This document shows, in pieces, positions 17,064-25,653 of a stretch of DNA of 64,000 nt. Source of the stretch: Lactobacillus psittaci DSM 15354 (GTDB taxonomy: Bacteria; Bacillota; Bacilli; Lactobacillales; Lactobacillaceae). The position numbers and the translations under genes were made by a program. How positions within the stretch are numbered: position 1 is the stretch's first letter; each line of letters starts with the position of its first letter. A model generated the notes under the pieces. The model made no database searches. It was not told the DNA's origin and worked only from the letters and a program-made list of their open reading frames with translations. The DNA lies in contig NZ_AUEI01000004.1 in the NCBI RefSeq assembly GCF_000425905.1, positions 248,001 to 312,000 on the forward strand, given 5' to 3'.

Positions 17064-18326
17064 ATGGCACAAGATGTTGTTCTCGATGTAGAAGAAAAGC
17101 CTAGTTTTGGTCAATGGATTGGACTAAGCATGCAGCACATGTTTTCCATGTTTGGCTCAACTGTATTAGTTCCTATCCTAGTAGGATTAGATCCAAGTAT
17201 TGCCCTATTTTCATCTGGTGTAGGTACCTTGCTTCACCTCTTGATTACGCACCATAAAATCCCCGCATATATGGGATCTAGTTTTGCCTTCATTACACCA
17301 ATGATTGCATTAATGAAGACAGCTGGTTATCCTGCAATTGCACAAGGGGTTATTGCTAGTGGGCTAGTATATTTGATTGTTGCTTTAATTGTCGCTTTTG
17401 CAGGAAGTGACTGGATTGATCGAATTTTACCTCCGATTGTTGTCGGACCAATTGTAATGGTTATCGGCTTGTCACTTGCTGGAACAGCTGCAACTGATGC
17501 AACAATGAATAATAGCAAGTATGACTTACGCTATTTTGCAGTTGCAATGTTGACTTTGCTAGTTACTATTATCTTCAATATGTACTTCAAGGGTTTTTGG
17601 GGATTAATTCCAATTTTACTTGGAATTGTTAGTGGCTATATCATTGCTTGCCTATTTGGAATTGTCGATTTTTCAAAAGTAATGAGTGCAAGTTGGATTT
17701 CCATGCCTAAATTTGAAATTCCTTTTGTTTCATATTCACCTAAGATGTATTGGGGAGCCATTTTGAGTATGGCACCGATTGCCTTTGTAACAATGACTGA
17801 GCATATGGGTCACATCATGGTATTAAACGAGTTAACTGGCCGAGATTTCTTCAAAGATCCTGGTCTTAAAAAGACATTAGCCGGCGATGGCGCCGCTAGC
17901 ATCGCAGCTGGTTTATTAGGTGGTCCAAGTGTAACAAGTTATGGTGAAAACATCGGCGTTATGGCCATTACCCGCGTGCACAGTGTCTATGTTTTAATGG
18001 GAGCAGCTGTTTTTGCAATTCTCTTTAGTTTTGTCGGTAAGTTAAGTGCTTTAATTGAATCAATTCCTAGTCCAGTTATTGGTGGGATTAGCTTTTTATT
18101 ATTCGGAGTAATCGCTGCTAGCGGACTAAAAGTGATTGTTGAAAGAAAGATTGACTTCAATAAAAAACGTAATTTAATGATTGCATCAGTTATTTTAGTT
18201 ATTGGAATTGGTAATGCCTACCTTCAATTAGGTGATTTTCAATTTTCTGGTGTAGCTGTAGCAACTATCTTGGGGATTATTTTGAACTTAGTCTTGCCTC
18301 AAGAAGCAGCAAGTGAAAAAGAATAA
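17064..18326 (+). CDS. pyrP: Uracil permease (NCS2 family)
   Basis: Imports uracil with protons across the cytoplasmic membrane for salvage. The NCS2 features are clear: GLSMQHMFSMFGSTVLVP at the start, the helix-3 stretch YMGSSFAFI, and EHMGHIMVLNELTGRDF followed by LLGGPSVTSYGENIGVMAITRVHS. The length of 420 residues is normal. An AGAAAGG ribosome site precedes the ATG. It has its own promoter and attenuator-like leader, consistent with pyrimidine control. It ends at the terminator at 18382. UraA/PyrP substrate preference for uracil over xanthine follows from the GENIG motif context. Confidence 0.93.
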   Translation: MAQDVVLDVEEKPSFGQWIGLSMQHMFSMFGSTVLVPILVGLDPSIALFSSGVGTLLHLLITHHKIPAYMGSSFAFITPMIALMKTAGYPAIAQGVIASGLVYLIVALIVAFAGSDWIDRILPPIVVGPIVMVIGLSLAGTAATDATMNNSKYDLRYFAVAMLTLLVTIIFNMYFKGFWGLIPILLGIVSGYIIACLFGIVDFSKVMSASWISMPKFEIPFVSYSPKMYWGAILSMAPIAFVTMTEHMGHIMVLNELTGRDFFKDPGLKKTLAGDGAASIAAGLLGGPSVTSYGENIGVMAITRVHSVYVLMGAAVFAILFSFVGKLSALIESIPSPVIGGISFLLFGVIAASGLKVIVERKIDFNKKRNLMIASVILVIGIGNAYLQLGDFQFSGVAVATILGIILNLVLPQEAASEKE

Positions 18327-18381
18327 AGTTCATTTAGATTTTTATAATTAATTGTTTTCAAATGCCAATATCAAATAAAAA

Positions 18382-18410
18382 AAGTCTGCTTAACCAAAGC
18401 AGGCTTTTTT
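18382..18410 (+). terminator. Terminator of uracil permease
   Basis: The arms AGTCTGCTT and AAGCAGGCT form a near-perfect stem, followed by TTTTTT. The next open frame appears to begin on the base after the T run. Confidence 0.88.
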
Positions 18411-18452
18411 ATGATAGAGTTATTATTGTTAAAATATTTTGCTGGAGGAAAA

Positions 18453-19721
18453 ATGATGAAGCATTCACGAGTTCCGCGTATTAGCCTAGGAACACAAATT
18501 ATCATTGGCCTAATTCTAGGAATCATAGTTGGAGCTGCTACTTATCATAATCAGGTAGCAATCTCCACTATGTCTGGTTTAGGAACTATCTTTTTACGCT
18601 TAATTCAGATGATTGTTATGCCAATTGTGGTTTCATGTTTAACAGTTGGAATTGCTAATATTGGTGACTTGCGCAAGTTAGGACGTATTGGTGGTAAAAC
18701 CCTACTATATTTTGAAGTTTTAACTACTATTGCAATTATTTTAGGGTTAGTAGTTGCTAACATAACGCGTCCTGGTGATTTTATTAATATCCATTCACTA
18801 AAGGGTGGCGATATTTCTAAATATCTTGCTACTGCCAAAACAGCCTCTAAAACTGGTATCTGGGATACAATTTTTGCTGTGATTCCTACCAACATTTTCA
18901 AATCAATGTCTGAAGGCGATATGATGCCTGTTATCTTTTTCAGTGTTTTCTTTGGTTTAGGAATTGCAGCAATTGGCGAAAAAGGAAAAATTATCACCCA
19001 ATTTTTGAATGCCGTTAGTGGCGTTATGTTTAGAGTAACCAACTGGGTTATGAAGTTTGCCCCACTTGGCGTGTTTGGCTTAATTGGTATGACCATTGCT
19101 CAAATGGGCTTGTCTGCACTACTGCCATTAGGTTACTTTATTTTAGTTGCCTATCTAACTATGATTTTCTTCTGTATTGTTATTTTGGGAATTGTTGCTT
19201 ATCTCTTTAAACTTGACTACTGGAAAACAATGAAGAAGATTTGGCCAGAGATTTTGCTTGCCTTCTCTACTGCTAGTTCAGAAGCGACTTTGCCACGTCT
19301 AATGAAAAAAATGCAAGATATGGGTGTAGAAAAAGGTGTTGCCAGTTTTGTTATTCCAACAGGCTATACTTTCAACTTAGATGGTAGTGCTATTTATCAA
19401 AGTTTAGCAGCAATCTTTTTAGCTCAAGCATATGGACTTCACCTAACTTGGGAACATCAATTTACTTTATTAGTTGTGCTAATGATTACTTCTAAGGGAA
19501 TGGCTGGTGTTCCAGGTGCATCATTTGTTGTTTTATTAGCCAGTGTTGCGACAATCGGAGTTCCAATTGCTGGATTGACCTTTATTGCTGGAATTGACCG
19601 CTTCGTTGATATGGGAAGAACCAGTGTAAATGTAGTTGGTAATACCTTTGCTAGCTTGGTTATTGGTGAAAGTGAAAAAGCACTTGACCGTAAAAAATAC
19701 GAGCAATATTTAAACGAGTAA
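18453..19721 (+). CDS. Dicarboxylate/amino acid:cation symporter (DAACS family)
   Basis: A GltP/GltT-like symporter that brings in glutamate, aspartate or C4-dicarboxylates with H+ or Na+. It shows the family hallmarks AFSTASSEATLPRLM (serine-rich hairpin 1), PTGYTFNLDGSAIY, and SKGMAGVPGASFVVL (hairpin 2), then GIDRFVDMGRTSVNVVGN, which holds the substrate arginine and aspartate. The frame opens at 18411, but that ATG sits at the end of the previous terminator and has no ribosome site. GGAGG before the ATG at 18453 fixes the start (422 residues). A promoter between 18411 and 18440 is not obvious. Confidence 0.9.
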   Translation: MMKHSRVPRISLGTQIIIGLILGIIVGAATYHNQVAISTMSGLGTIFLRLIQMIVMPIVVSCLTVGIANIGDLRKLGRIGGKTLLYFEVLTTIAIILGLVVANITRPGDFINIHSLKGGDISKYLATAKTASKTGIWDTIFAVIPTNIFKSMSEGDMMPVIFFSVFFGLGIAAIGEKGKIITQFLNAVSGVMFRVTNWVMKFAPLGVFGLIGMTIAQMGLSALLPLGYFILVAYLTMIFFCIVILGIVAYLFKLDYWKTMKKIWPEILLAFSTASSEATLPRLMKKMQDMGVEKGVASFVIPTGYTFNLDGSAIYQSLAAIFLAQAYGLHLTWEHQFTLLVVLMITSKGMAGVPGASFVVLLASVATIGVPIAGLTFIAGIDRFVDMGRTSVNVVGNTFASLVIGESEKALDRKKYEQYLNE

Positions 19722-19723
19722 CA

Positions 19724-19757
19724 AAAAACGCTATAGGAAATTTCTATAGCGTTTTAC
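19724..19757 (+). terminator. Terminator of the DAACS symporter gene
   Basis: The arms AACGCTATAGGAAA and TTTCTATAGCGTT pair almost perfectly and are followed by TTTT. It starts two bases after the stop codon. Confidence 0.85.
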
Positions 19758-19777
19758 TTTAAAAATAAGGAGTTCTT

Positions 19778-21097
19778 ATGAATCACGAATCATTTCAAGT
19801 AAAAGAATCAGAGCGAACTACCAACAGTTGGGATATGTTTGCTACTTGGATCGGAGCAAATGCAAATAACGGAACTTGGTTTGTCGGAGGCGTTTTAGCA
19901 GCTTGTGGATTTGTACTAGCCACTAAAATTCTTGTTTTATCTTCTGCACTATCATATCTCTTTTTAAGTTTAGTGGGTTATATCGGATACAAAACCGGCT
20001 TATCAACTATGACAATAGCAAGAGCTAGTTTCGGTGAACGTGGCAGTTATCTTCCTTCATTGGTAAATATTACACAATTTATCGGTTGGACAGCGGTTAA
20101 CACCTTTATTGCCGCACAATCTGTCAGCTTGCTATTAAAAGACCTTTTTATGATGGATAACGAGACGCTAGGTTTAACAATCGGAATTATCGTTATGAGT
20201 ATTTTACATATTTTGAGCGTTGCTAGTGGTTCAAAATCTATTCAATTAATCGAACGCATTGGTGTTGCACTAGTATTTATCTTCGTAATTTGGGAATCGA
20301 TTGCTGTTTTCAAAGCCGTTTCATTAAATCAAATTATCTCTTGGAAAGTCCCTAATTCAAGCAAAATGGCCTTAGGAAGTGCTATTGATTATGTTGCCGC
20401 CTTTAATTTAGCTTGGGTTACAGCTGGCGCTGATTTTACACGTTTTACCAAGAAAAAAAGTAATTCCACAATTGCACCTTTTTGGGGAGCTCTAACTGGC
20501 GTAATTTGGTTTGCAGTAATCGGTTTAATATCAACTATTAGCATTGCAATTACTTCTGGTGTATACAATGCTAACAACTCAGATCCTTCAACAATTGCTA
20601 GCAAATTAGGCTTGGGAATTGTTGCACTATTAGTTATTATCTTAACTTCAATGACTGCTAATGCAGTTAATTTATTAGCGGCTGGCTCTGCACTTTCAAA
20701 TATCTTTCCAAAAATCCGGCTAAAGTATTCACTTTGGATAGTAGTAGGTGCAGCTACCATTGTGACTTTCATTCCGATGTTTGTAGGATCATTCTTAGAA
20801 ACTTTTGAGAGCTTCCTTGATTATGTAGGAATGGTCTTAGGGCCAACCGTTGCAATCATTTGTACGGATTATTACCTTATTAAGAAGAAAAATTACAATA
20901 TTAACCAATTTGGCAAGAAGTTTGGAGAATATTGGTATAAATCAGGCATCAACTGGAAAGCTGTTATTGTTTTTATAGCTGGGATCATTATTTTTCTTTT
21001 AGGTAAAAACGCCCCTTTCCTATCAACTACCGTTGGAATCACATTCATCGATATAGCTATTTGTAGTTGCTTATACTGGATTCTAATGAAAAAATAA
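19778..21097 (+). CDS. NCS1 family nucleobase permease (cytosine permease-like)
   Basis: A 12-segment NCS1 transporter that most likely imports cytosine or another nucleobase or precursor. The helix-1 region WATWIGANANNGTWFVGG (here FATWIGANANNGTWF), the substrate-site stretch NITQFIGWTAVNTFIAAQS and ADFTRFTKK are characteristic of CodB-like members. The length of 439 residues fits. An ATAAGGAG ribosome site precedes the ATG. It sits between two terminators, so it is probably a single gene. NCS1 members also carry hydroxymethylpyrimidine or allantoin, so the substrate is open. Confidence 0.85.
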   Translation: MNHESFQVKESERTTNSWDMFATWIGANANNGTWFVGGVLAACGFVLATKILVLSSALSYLFLSLVGYIGYKTGLSTMTIARASFGERGSYLPSLVNITQFIGWTAVNTFIAAQSVSLLLKDLFMMDNETLGLTIGIIVMSILHILSVASGSKSIQLIERIGVALVFIFVIWESIAVFKAVSLNQIISWKVPNSSKMALGSAIDYVAAFNLAWVTAGADFTRFTKKKSNSTIAPFWGALTGVIWFAVIGLISTISIAITSGVYNANNSDPSTIASKLGLGIVALLVIILTSMTANAVNLLAAGSALSNIFPKIRLKYSLWIVVGAATIVTFIPMFVGSFLETFESFLDYVGMVLGPTVAIICTDYYLIKKKNYNINQFGKKFGEYWYKSGINWKAVIVFIAGIIIFLLGKNAPFLSTTVGITFIDIAICSCLYWILMKK

Positions 21098-21104
21098 ATT
21101 AACA

Positions 21105-21141
21105 AAGTTGCTCACTCTCAATGAGAAGGGGCAGCTTTTTT
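21105..21141 (+). terminator. Probable terminator of the NCS1 permease gene
   Basis: The arms AAGTTGCTC and GGGCAGCTT pair with two G-U wobbles, and an inner TCTC/GAGA helix adds to the stem. TTTTTT follows and overlaps the stop of the convergent GNAT gene. Confidence 0.6.
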
Positions 21142-21661
21142 AGATATCTTTTACCATCATTAAATCACGTTGAGGAGTATCGCCCATCATAAAAATATGT
21201 TCATCTTTAGCTTTAAAACCAAAGTAATGATAAAATTTCTGAGCCTTATCGTTATGTTCCCAAACTCCCAACCAAATACGTCGAAAGTGCTTTTCTTTGG
21301 CAAGAGAAATAGCCTTTATCATCAGTTCCGAGCCTACATGTCTTCCTTGGAACTGTTTCAACACATAAATTCTCTGTATCTCAAAAGCTGAAGGCCATTT
21401 GGTTTCAGTTTGTGACATCCCCCAATTAACTTTTAAGTAGCCTGCTATTTGATTATCAACAAAAGCAAAAAACATTCTAGAAGTTGCAGTTTTTAATTCT
21501 GACTGCAACTTTTCTTGTGTATATGCACTTTTAATATAAGTGTTAACATCGTTAAGTGCTCTACATGAATCAAAAGTTTGATGAAAGCATTGCTTACTAA
21601 GATCAATTAATTGCTTAATATCATCAGTTTGAATTGGCTGAATCCTTATTTTCTGATTCAT
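21140..21661 (-). CDS. GNAT family N-acetyltransferase
   Basis: Transfers an acetyl group from acetyl-CoA to an amine; the substrate is unknown. The acetyl-CoA loop reads RIYVLKQFQGRHVGSELM, followed by LGVWEHNDKAQKFYHYFGF, the usual C-terminal strand-helix-strand of PaiA/RimI-like members. Two ATGs are possible (21667 and 21661). The second lies 8 bases from AGAGGA and is preferred, giving 173 residues. PaiA-type proteins acetylate polyamines, which is one possible role. Monocistronic. Confidence 0.85.
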   Translation of the reverse strand: MNQKIRIQPIQTDDIKQLIDLSKQCFHQTFDSCRALNDVNTYIKSAYTQEKLQSELKTATSRMFFAFVDNQIAGYLKVNWGMSQTETKWPSAFEIQRIYVLKQFQGRHVGSELMIKAISLAKEKHFRRIWLGVWEHNDKAQKFYHYFGFKAKDEHIFMMGDTPQRDLMMVKDI

Positions 21662-21698
21662 ATTCATCTTCCTCTTTCAAAACAAATAAAATACTAAA

Positions 21699-21734
21699 TC
21701 AAAAAAGCAACGACTTAAGGTATCGCTGCTTCTT
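21699..21734 (-). terminator. Terminator of the second YjeM-type gene
   Basis: On the minus strand AAGCAGCGA pairs with TCGTTGCTT, followed by TTTTTT. It lies 12 bases after the antiporter stop. Confidence 0.75.
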
Positions 21735-21745
21735 CTAATCTAAAC

Positions 21746-23239
21746 TTATTTTAAATTCTTGATTCGCTTCTCTGCTCTTGAGTAGAATATCCAAGCTACT
21801 ACCCCAAAGAAAACTGGACCAAAGGCAGTCCAAAAGGCAGTTGCAGGGTCACCTTCTACAATTGGTTCAATGATTGTGAAAATAATTCCGGCCGCAATCA
21901 CAACCCAAACAACCGCAGTTACAATCCAAACCCATCTTTGACTACGATAAAAGACGAATGGACGATCCAAATTCTTCTTCATCTTAAAGAAAGGAAAAGC
22001 TCCGATTAAGAATAAATATGGAGCCGCTGATGAAACATTCATCATATCCGTCAAAACTGTATAGAACGCACTTGCTGAACTCCCACCAAATGAAACAAAT
22101 AAAATAATAAGTGAAACAAATGCTACTTCACACCACATAGCAAATTCTGGCATATCGTATTTATTCAAAGTAGTAAGACGTTTAGGAAGAAGACGTTGAT
22201 CGCAGCCTTCAATAAATGACTTAATAGGTGAATAAAGCATTACGAAAGCTGCCCCTAATCCACCAAGAACATCACTTATAGCAGTAATCTGTGAAAATAC
22301 TTTACCTAAAACCAACGCTTGAGCATGGTTTAAGCCAAAAGCATTACCAAAAACCAATCCCATATTATTAATTAAAACATACTCAACATTAGCCAAGTTT
22401 ACATTCTTTTTACCTAAAATCTCACTCCAATTAGCAGTTACTCCACAAAGGAAAATAGTTAAGATGTAAAGCACTGTCATCATAATCATGGCCCAAATTA
22501 AGCCACGTGGGAAAGTCTTTTCAGGTTTATCAACATTGTCAATGACACCAGCCATAGTTTCTAGACCACCATAAGCAAACAAGGCATACACAATAAATGA
22601 AATTACTGAAAACAGACTGGTAAATGATGTGTTGGGTGATTTAACTAGACTAGTTGTAGTTAAAGGTTCAGCTAATTGTCCATGTTGCATTAATAAAATA
22701 ATTAAACTAACAACAATGAAAACTACTGAAATTCCTAATGTTGCCACTCCGCAGACACTTGAAATTTTAACAATCCCATTAATTCCCTTAGCAGCAATCG
22801 CACAAACAATAACTAAGAAAATAATTTCTAAAATACCTAATGTTTGATCACTAGATAAACCAAATAAATGCCAACTTGTTGTTGTATCTCTCCCAAAAAT
22901 TGCGGTTGCAACTGACACCAAGAAAAATTGGGTTGAAGAAACAAGCCAGATAACCCAAGCTGCAAGCCAAATAAATGTACCAACAAAGGCAGGCTTTTCA
23001 CCAATTGAACCACGTAACCAAGAAAAAATACCACCTTTAGCTGCTTTAAATGAAGCACCATATTCGGCAAACATTAATGCTGATGGTAAGAAGAACAAGA
23101 TAGCTGTAATAACATACCAAATTATACTGGCATATCCCATCTGATAAAAAGCTGTTAATGAGTTACTATAACCATAAATTGAAGAAAAAATCATCAAGAT
23201 TAACCCAATTAAGGTTATCTTCTTTTTCTTTTCACTCAT
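21746..23239 (-). CDS. YjeM-type APC transporter, paralog of 10317-11795
   Basis: A second member of the glutamate:GABA antiporter branch, 497 residues, collinear with the copy at 10317-11795. Shared blocks include LMIFSSIYGYSN, a QMGYASI stretch, MFAEYGASFKAAKGGIFSWLRGSIGEKPAFVGTF (reported in parts), YALFAYGGLETMAG and PEKTFPRG. It ends with the same FFGVVAWIFYSRAEK-like tail. It is monocistronic with its own terminator. The divergence suggests different amino-acid specificity, which cannot be read from sequence. Confidence 0.85.
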   Translation of the reverse strand: MSEKKKKITLIGLILMIFSSIYGYSNSLTAFYQMGYASIIWYVITAILFFLPSALMFAEYGASFKAAKGGIFSWLRGSIGEKPAFVGTFIWLAAWVIWLVSSTQFFLVSVATAIFGRDTTTSWHLFGLSSDQTLGILEIIFLVIVCAIAAKGINGIVKISSVCGVATLGISVVFIVVSLIILLMQHGQLAEPLTTTSLVKSPNTSFTSLFSVISFIVYALFAYGGLETMAGVIDNVDKPEKTFPRGLIWAMIMMTVLYILTIFLCGVTANWSEILGKKNVNLANVEYVLINNMGLVFGNAFGLNHAQALVLGKVFSQITAISDVLGGLGAAFVMLYSPIKSFIEGCDQRLLPKRLTTLNKYDMPEFAMWCEVAFVSLIILFVSFGGSSASAFYTVLTDMMNVSSAAPYLFLIGAFPFFKMKKNLDRPFVFYRSQRWVWIVTAVVWVVIAAGIIFTIIEPIVEGDPATAFWTAFGPVFFGVVAWIFYSRAEKRIKNLK

Positions 23240-23347
23240 AAAAATCCTCGTTTCAAATATATTCTAAACTTTCATATACGACAATATTCATTTTAATACT
23301 AATCAAAATGTAAAAAAAGATAGAATATAAGAAATATCAATTTTTTA

Positions 23348-23917
23348 TCATTTTCTATTAAAAGCTCGCTCTAATCTTTGACATATCAGCTTTACTAACA
23401 CGCCATCAAAAATCAAACTACTCAACCATCCACTAAGAAACATCAAAATTTGCAAGTTAATATTATATTTATACCACCCATACAATGCATAAGTTAAAAA
23501 AAAGCCAGTTACATGAGCACCTGTTGCTCCTAATAAAACTGCAGGCCAGGAAAAGTGTTCTCGTCCCTTAGCCCTAATAAATCCAACTTCATTACCAAGT
23601 CCTTGGATAAAACCTGACAAAATTGTAATAGCTCCCCATTGTCCTCCAACTAGCATTTCACCAAAAGCTGCTAAAGTTTCTCCTAAAGTTGAACTTCCTT
23701 TGACTGGCACAAAATAAACTGCAAGCGGTGCAGCCATATACCAAAGTCCACTCATCAATGTATCAGCTAATTGAGCATACCCCGTTGGTAATAAAGCTGC
23801 TTTAGTCAAATTATAAATTAGGTTAAAACCATAAGTATAGATAACTCCCATTATTAATCCAATTAAGCTAATTAAGACAATCGCTTGTATATCCCAGGTA
23901 AATTTCTTTTTAAACAT
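23348..23917 (-). CDS. ykoE: ECF transporter S component YkoE (HMP/thiamine precursor)
   Basis: A membrane substrate-binding subunit of an energy-coupling factor transporter. YkoE proteins take up the thiamine pyrimidine precursor (hydroxymethylpyrimidine) or related vitamers. The 189-residue protein has about six hydrophobic segments, with GETLAAFGEMLVGGQWG and GFIQGLGNEVGF typical of YkoE. No ATPase or T-component gene is adjacent, so it probably uses the shared EcfAA'T module encoded elsewhere. The ATG is preceded by AAAAGGAGG. A TPP riboswitch and a helix that hides this ribosome site lie directly upstream, which supports the thiamine role. Confidence 0.9.
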   Translation of the reverse strand: MFKKKFTWDIQAIVLISLIGLIMGVIYTYGFNLIYNLTKAALLPTGYAQLADTLMSGLWYMAAPLAVYFVPVKGSSTLGETLAAFGEMLVGGQWGAITILSGFIQGLGNEVGFIRAKGREHFSWPAVLLGATGAHVTGFFLTYALYGWYKYNINLQILMFLSGWLSSLIFDGVLVKLICQRLERAFNRK

Positions 23918-23923
23918 AAAAAT

Positions 23924-23950
23924 CCTCCTTTTAACTTAGTCAAAAGGAGG
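23924..23950 (-). promoter_or_regulatory. Ribosome-site sequestering hairpin downstream of the TPP aptamer
   Basis: On the minus strand CCTCCTTTT (23950-23942) pairs perfectly with AAAAGGAGG (23932-23924) across a 9-base loop. The right arm is the ykoE Shine-Dalgarno sequence itself. No T run follows, so control by the aptamer is probably at translation initiation. Confidence 0.8.
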
Positions 23951-23969
23951 GTTAATTACTTCTTTAATC

Positions 23970-24050
23970 CACTTCCCTAGCGCTGGCATTATCCAGTTCA
24001 GGTTCAAAGGGTCGACTTTTTGTCTCTCAGCTACTAGCTCCCCTAGTGAC
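23970..24050 (-). ncRNA. TPP riboswitch (THI element)
   Basis: Read on the minus strand, the aptamer shows the conserved THI box parts in order: ACTAGGGGAGC, GCTGAGAG, CCCTTTGAACCTGA, CTGGATAATGCCAGCG and TAGGGAAGTGG. The closing helix pairs CACT with AGTG. It lies about 50 bases before the ykoE start and should lower expression when thiamine pyrophosphate is plentiful. Confidence 0.96.
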
Positions 24051-24161
24051 ATAAATTAATGTTAATACTTAGATATATTCTTAGTATAACATATTATTTA
24101 AGTAAAAATCCCTTTTATGCTATCATATTGTTATTAGTCTTAATAAAAAATTTTAGAAAGG

Positions 24162-25544
24162 GTGTTGCATCCTCACATGGGTGAACCAAATAAACAAGAC
24201 AAAAAAGAAATACAACAAAAACAGAAGAAGAACATTTTTTACAAACGTAAAAATTATAAAAAAGCACCTTTTTCTGATGTCCATGCACAACTATATTGGG
24301 CATTAGTCCTAGGACAAATTGCTTGTGCATATGCCTTAGGGATTGCTGGTAGTGCTTTTAATCATGCTAAGATAGCTTTAGGTATTAATGATACTTGGCT
24401 AGGATTATTAGGTGCTGGATCATTAATTGGATTAGCTGGTAGTTTTATTATGGGACGAATTTCCGACCGTTTTGGGCGAAAGCATCTATTAATGGCCAAC
24501 ATGTATATCTACACAATTTTATCCATTTTGCAATTCTTTACTAATAACTTACTCTTATTATTTATTTTAAGAGTCGGAATTGGATTAATGATTGCTATCG
24601 ACTACACAGTTGGTAATTCAATTTTAGTCGAATGGTTACCTACTAAAGATGGGGCAAAGAAACAAAGTAATTTACTACTATACTGGTCATATGGATTTGG
24701 CCTTTCATTTTTAGCCAGTCAATTTATTAGCGATTGGCGCTTAATGCTTTGTTCTTCCGCAATTTTCGGTTTTATTGCAGCAATCTATCGAAGTGTCGTT
24801 CAAATCCCTCACTCTCCTTCATGGCTTGCTAGCCATGGTGAGCACCGCCAAGCACAAAAAGTTATTCAAAAGAATCTTGGTAAAAAATGGGGCCTACCCA
24901 AAAAATTATTGCGTATTAGAAAGAAATCTGATGCTTCAACAGCCGAATTATTTGGTAAAAAATATTGGAAGTCTACTTTAACTGGTACAGCCTTTTATGC
25001 AACTCAAGCATTTGCATTTTTCGGAATTAGTATTTTCTTGCCAATTCTATTGAAAAACATGCATATGAATGATGCTTTTTTATCAGGCTTACTTTATAAT
25101 CTTGCAATTATTGTCGGAACTGCAATTGGTATCTGGTTATTCAATAAGATGAGCAGACGAAGCTTTTTAATTGTTACTTTTACAATTCCAATTGTTTGTC
25201 TATTTATTCTAGCTTTATTGCCACATTTGCCTTCTACATTAACTCTGCTAGTATTTACAATTTTCTCAGTTGTACTTTCAGCTTCATTGTTACTTGACTT
25301 TACTTATACTACAGAATTATTTGATCTTCGCATTAGAGCGACTGGTGTTGGTTTTGTTATCATGATGAGCCGTGTTGGTGCAGCTGCTGGTACCTTCTTA
25401 TTACCTATTATTGTTAATCTTGCGGGTGCTTACGTTACTTTAATTGTATGTGCAATTATTTTATTAATTGGAACGGTTATTTGTATTTTTACTGCTCCAG
25501 AAACTCATCCTAAGTTCGCTAAGCAAAAGAACACAAACAATTAA
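24162..25544 (+). CDS. MFS transporter (metabolite:H+ symporter-like), first of a tandem pair
   Basis: A 12-segment major facilitator of unknown substrate. Motif A is GRISDRFGRKH; the helix-4 region reads RVGIGLMIAIDYTVGNSILVEWLP in parts; the C-terminus ends in a PET motif (TAPETHP) as in sugar-porter and metabolite:H+ symporter branches. Compared with the neighbour at 25654 it has about 30 extra polar, lysine-rich N-terminal residues before KNYKKAPFSDVHAQLYW. The start is uncertain: GTG 24162, TTG 24165 and ATG 24177 all lie close to AGAAAGGG. The ATG gives the most conventional codon but a long spacing. Confidence 0.82.
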   Translation: MLHPHMGEPNKQDKKEIQQKQKKNIFYKRKNYKKAPFSDVHAQLYWALVLGQIACAYALGIAGSAFNHAKIALGINDTWLGLLGAGSLIGLAGSFIMGRISDRFGRKHLLMANMYIYTILSILQFFTNNLLLLFILRVGIGLMIAIDYTVGNSILVEWLPTKDGAKKQSNLLLYWSYGFGLSFLASQFISDWRLMLCSSAIFGFIAAIYRSVVQIPHSPSWLASHGEHRQAQKVIQKNLGKKWGLPKKLLRIRKKSDASTAELFGKKYWKSTLTGTAFYATQAFAFFGISIFLPILLKNMHMNDAFLSGLLYNLAIIVGTAIGIWLFNKMSRRSFLIVTFTIPIVCLFILALLPHLPSTLTLLVFTIFSVVLSASLLLDFTYTTELFDLRIRATGVGFVIMMSRVGAAAGTFLLPIIVNLAGAYVTLIVCAIILLIGTVICIFTAPETHPKFAKQKNTNN

Positions 25545-25561
25545 ACCAATAATATAAAAGC

Positions 25562-25595
25562 AAAAAATAGCCACCAATATATGGCTATTTTTTTA
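25562..25595 (+). terminator. Terminator between the twin MFS genes
   Basis: The arms AAAATAGCCA and TGGCTATTTT enclose an 8-base loop and are followed by more T. It makes the two MFS genes separate transcription units. Confidence 0.85.
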
Positions 25596-25653
25596 TTAGA
25601 CCAATCATGGTATTATTCTTATTGTGCGAATTTAAATTGAAAGGAAATTCTTA

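Noticed and set aside
18411-18452. Upstream ATG for the DAACS symporter
   Set aside because: It begins on the base after the previous terminator's T run and has no ribosome site; GGAGG fits ATG 18453.
18605-19096. Open frame of 163 codons on the minus strand within the DAACS symporter gene
   Set aside because: Mirror of a conserved transporter; composition is that of reversed hydrophobic codons and there is no start signal.
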